Assembly (NCBI GenBank): GCA_030747395.1
Contig: JASLKT010000011.1
Location: 1 to 34,720, forward strand
Origin: Candidatus Thalassarchaeaceae archaeon
GTDB taxonomy: Archaea; Thermoplasmatota; Poseidoniia; Poseidoniales; Thalassarchaeaceae
Length of the DNA: 34,720 bases
Reading direction: 5' to 3'
Positions 33,777 through 34,720 of this stretch are shown here, piece by piece. The position numbers and the translations under genes are program-made. The notes under the pieces are model-generated. The model saw only the letters and a program-made list of their open reading frames with translations. It made no database searches and had not been told where the DNA came from. Positions within the stretch are counted from its first letter, which is position 1. Each line of letters begins with the position of its first letter.

Positions 33777-34720
33777 TCTAGAAGATCACCTAGACTGGGC
33801 AGAGATGCTTTTTCAGCTTCTTCTTGTTCCATGTGAACCTGCCATTCAGCCTTCTCAATATAACCGAGTTCCTTCGCTTTCTCAATATCACCGGTCGAAA
33901 GATAGTGGTCAATCCACTTCTGGCGTCGCTCTTGTTCTTCATCGTTGAAGGCCATTTCTTGTTGCTGCATTTCTCGGATTTCAGAGAGCCGCTTTCGAGC
34001 GCCCATCTGTTTGGCAACCAATGCAACGAAAATGAGTGAAAGAAGTAGTGTGATGAAACCACCCATGATGTACATCATTGCAGATGAGTCATCTTCTTCT
34101 CCTTGTGAATCTCCTATATCTGCCGATGTGATTTGGCATTTCTGACCGATCAAGTGGATGTCAGGATCATATGGACAGGCGTCCGCGGTATCCGACCAGC
34201 CGTCTTCGTCACTATCGGGGCAACCAAATTTGTCTTCCCAAGAGAATCCCATCACACTCTTGCAAAGGTCGGGTTGATAGTCCCCAATTGCGCTATTGTC
34301 TCCGAATCCATCACGGTCGGCATCTTTCGATTGTGTAAATCGCAATGGGAACGCGTCAGAGTTTCTAGCGTCCGCAACCAATTCTCCTGGCCAACATTCG
34401 AGTCTAACTGTGGAGTTGTCCTTGTAATTGTCACCAAATCCATCGCCATCAGTATCACTCCATTGTGTGGCTTCATCTGGGAAGGCATCTCCATTCTGCA
34501 CTCGAGAAAGAATCAATCCTGAATCGATATCACAATCCCACCGATAGGAATCATCACTCAGTTTCTCACCGGTTACATTGGTGTATGTGTAATTGTCACC
34601 GTAGCCATCGCCATCTGAATCAGCCCACTGCGTGGGGTCTTCGGGGAATGTGTCAATGGTATCTGCCCATCCATCACCATCTGAATCGGTGCAACCGTAG
34701 ACATTGCCTTCGGTAGATGA
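33773..34720 (-). CDS. Surface protein with thrombospondin-type-3-like Asp-rich repeats and a C-terminal TM anchor (partial, N-terminus outside the window)
   Basis: The frame is open to the window end; own translation gives SSTEGNVYGCTDSDGDGWADTIDTFPEDPTQWADSDGDGYGDNYTYTNV... then NGDAFPDEATQWSDTDGDGFGDNYKDN...GCPDSDEDGWSDTADACPYDP...AMMYIMGGFITLLLSLIFVALVAKQMGARKRL. TTG, not ATG, underlies the track's M at 34516. Confidence 0.9.
   Translation of the reverse strand, partial: SSTEGNVYGCTDSDGDGWADTIDTFPEDPTQWADSDGDGYGDNYTYTNVTGEKLSDDSYRWDCDIDSGLILSRVQNGDAFPDEATQWSDTDGDGFGDNYKDNSTVRLECWPGELVADARNSDAFPLRFTQSKDADRDGFGDNSAIGDYQPDLCKSVMGFSWEDKFGCPDSDEDGWSDTADACPYDPDIHLIGQKCQITSADIGDSQGEEDDSSAMMYIMGGFITLLLSLIFVALVAKQMGARKRLSEIREMQQQEMAFNDEEQERRQKWIDHYLSTGDIEKAKELGYIEKAEWQVHMEQEEAEKASLPSLGDLLD
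34140..34720 (-). repeat. Imperfect tandem repeats encoding D-x-D-G-D-G units (Ca-binding type)
   Basis: Repeated units DSDGDGWADTIDTFPEDPTQW / DSDGDGYGDN / DTDGDGFGDN / DADRDGFGDN / DSDEDGWSDTADACP; also visible in DNA as recurring 'ccatcgccatctgaatc(a/g)'-like segments. Confidence 0.8.

Noticed and set aside
1-34720. CRISPR array, prophage, transposon, tRNA or rRNA
   Set aside because: No regularly spaced identical repeats, no transposase or integrase motifs, no cloverleaf-like sequence with a recognisable TPsiC arm noticed; intergenic gaps are mostly under 100 nt. A tRNAscan run would be needed for certainty.
34140-34720. Possible DNA-level repeat array
   Set aside because: As a non-coding array: the repeats are in frame and encode D-rich protein units, so they are explained by the coding sequence.

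Overview
The window looks like a dense archaeal chromosome segment. Gene content suggests a marine Euryarchaeota lineage, probably Marine Group II / Poseidoniales-like; this is inference from gene content, not a tree. I support about 27 coding regions and no convincing tRNA, rRNA, CRISPR array or transposon. Recognisable modules are: a monothiol glutaredoxin-BolA pair with ribulose-phosphate epimerase and thioredoxin; PyrE; the replication genes for PolD large subunit (DP2, no intein) and primase large subunit PriL; an MptE-like pterin pyrophosphokinase; a DUF373 membrane protein; a phosphohexomutase next to a stand-alone left-handed beta-helix acyltransferase; ATP-type PEP carboxykinase; a 1352-aa polytopic membrane protein; a membrane-anchored protein with a C-terminal FKBP-like region; a class I methyltransferase; the archaeal S13-S4-S11-RpoD operon; pantoate kinase; a protein resembling eukaryotic CDIN1/C15orf41 (TPD motif, PD-(D/E)XK-like core); a DCC-family protein; a bacterial-type LeuRS; a large membrane protein with four Cys-paired extracytoplasmic repeats and two C-terminal winged-helix domains; an MBL-fold hydrolase; and a Ca-binding-type repeat surface protein cut by the window edge. 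The observations most worth following are the CDIN1-like nuclease, the membrane-spanning sensor/regulator, the FKBP-like exoprotein, the bacterial-type LeuRS, and a recurring set of short C-rich/G-rich hairpins at gene boundaries.
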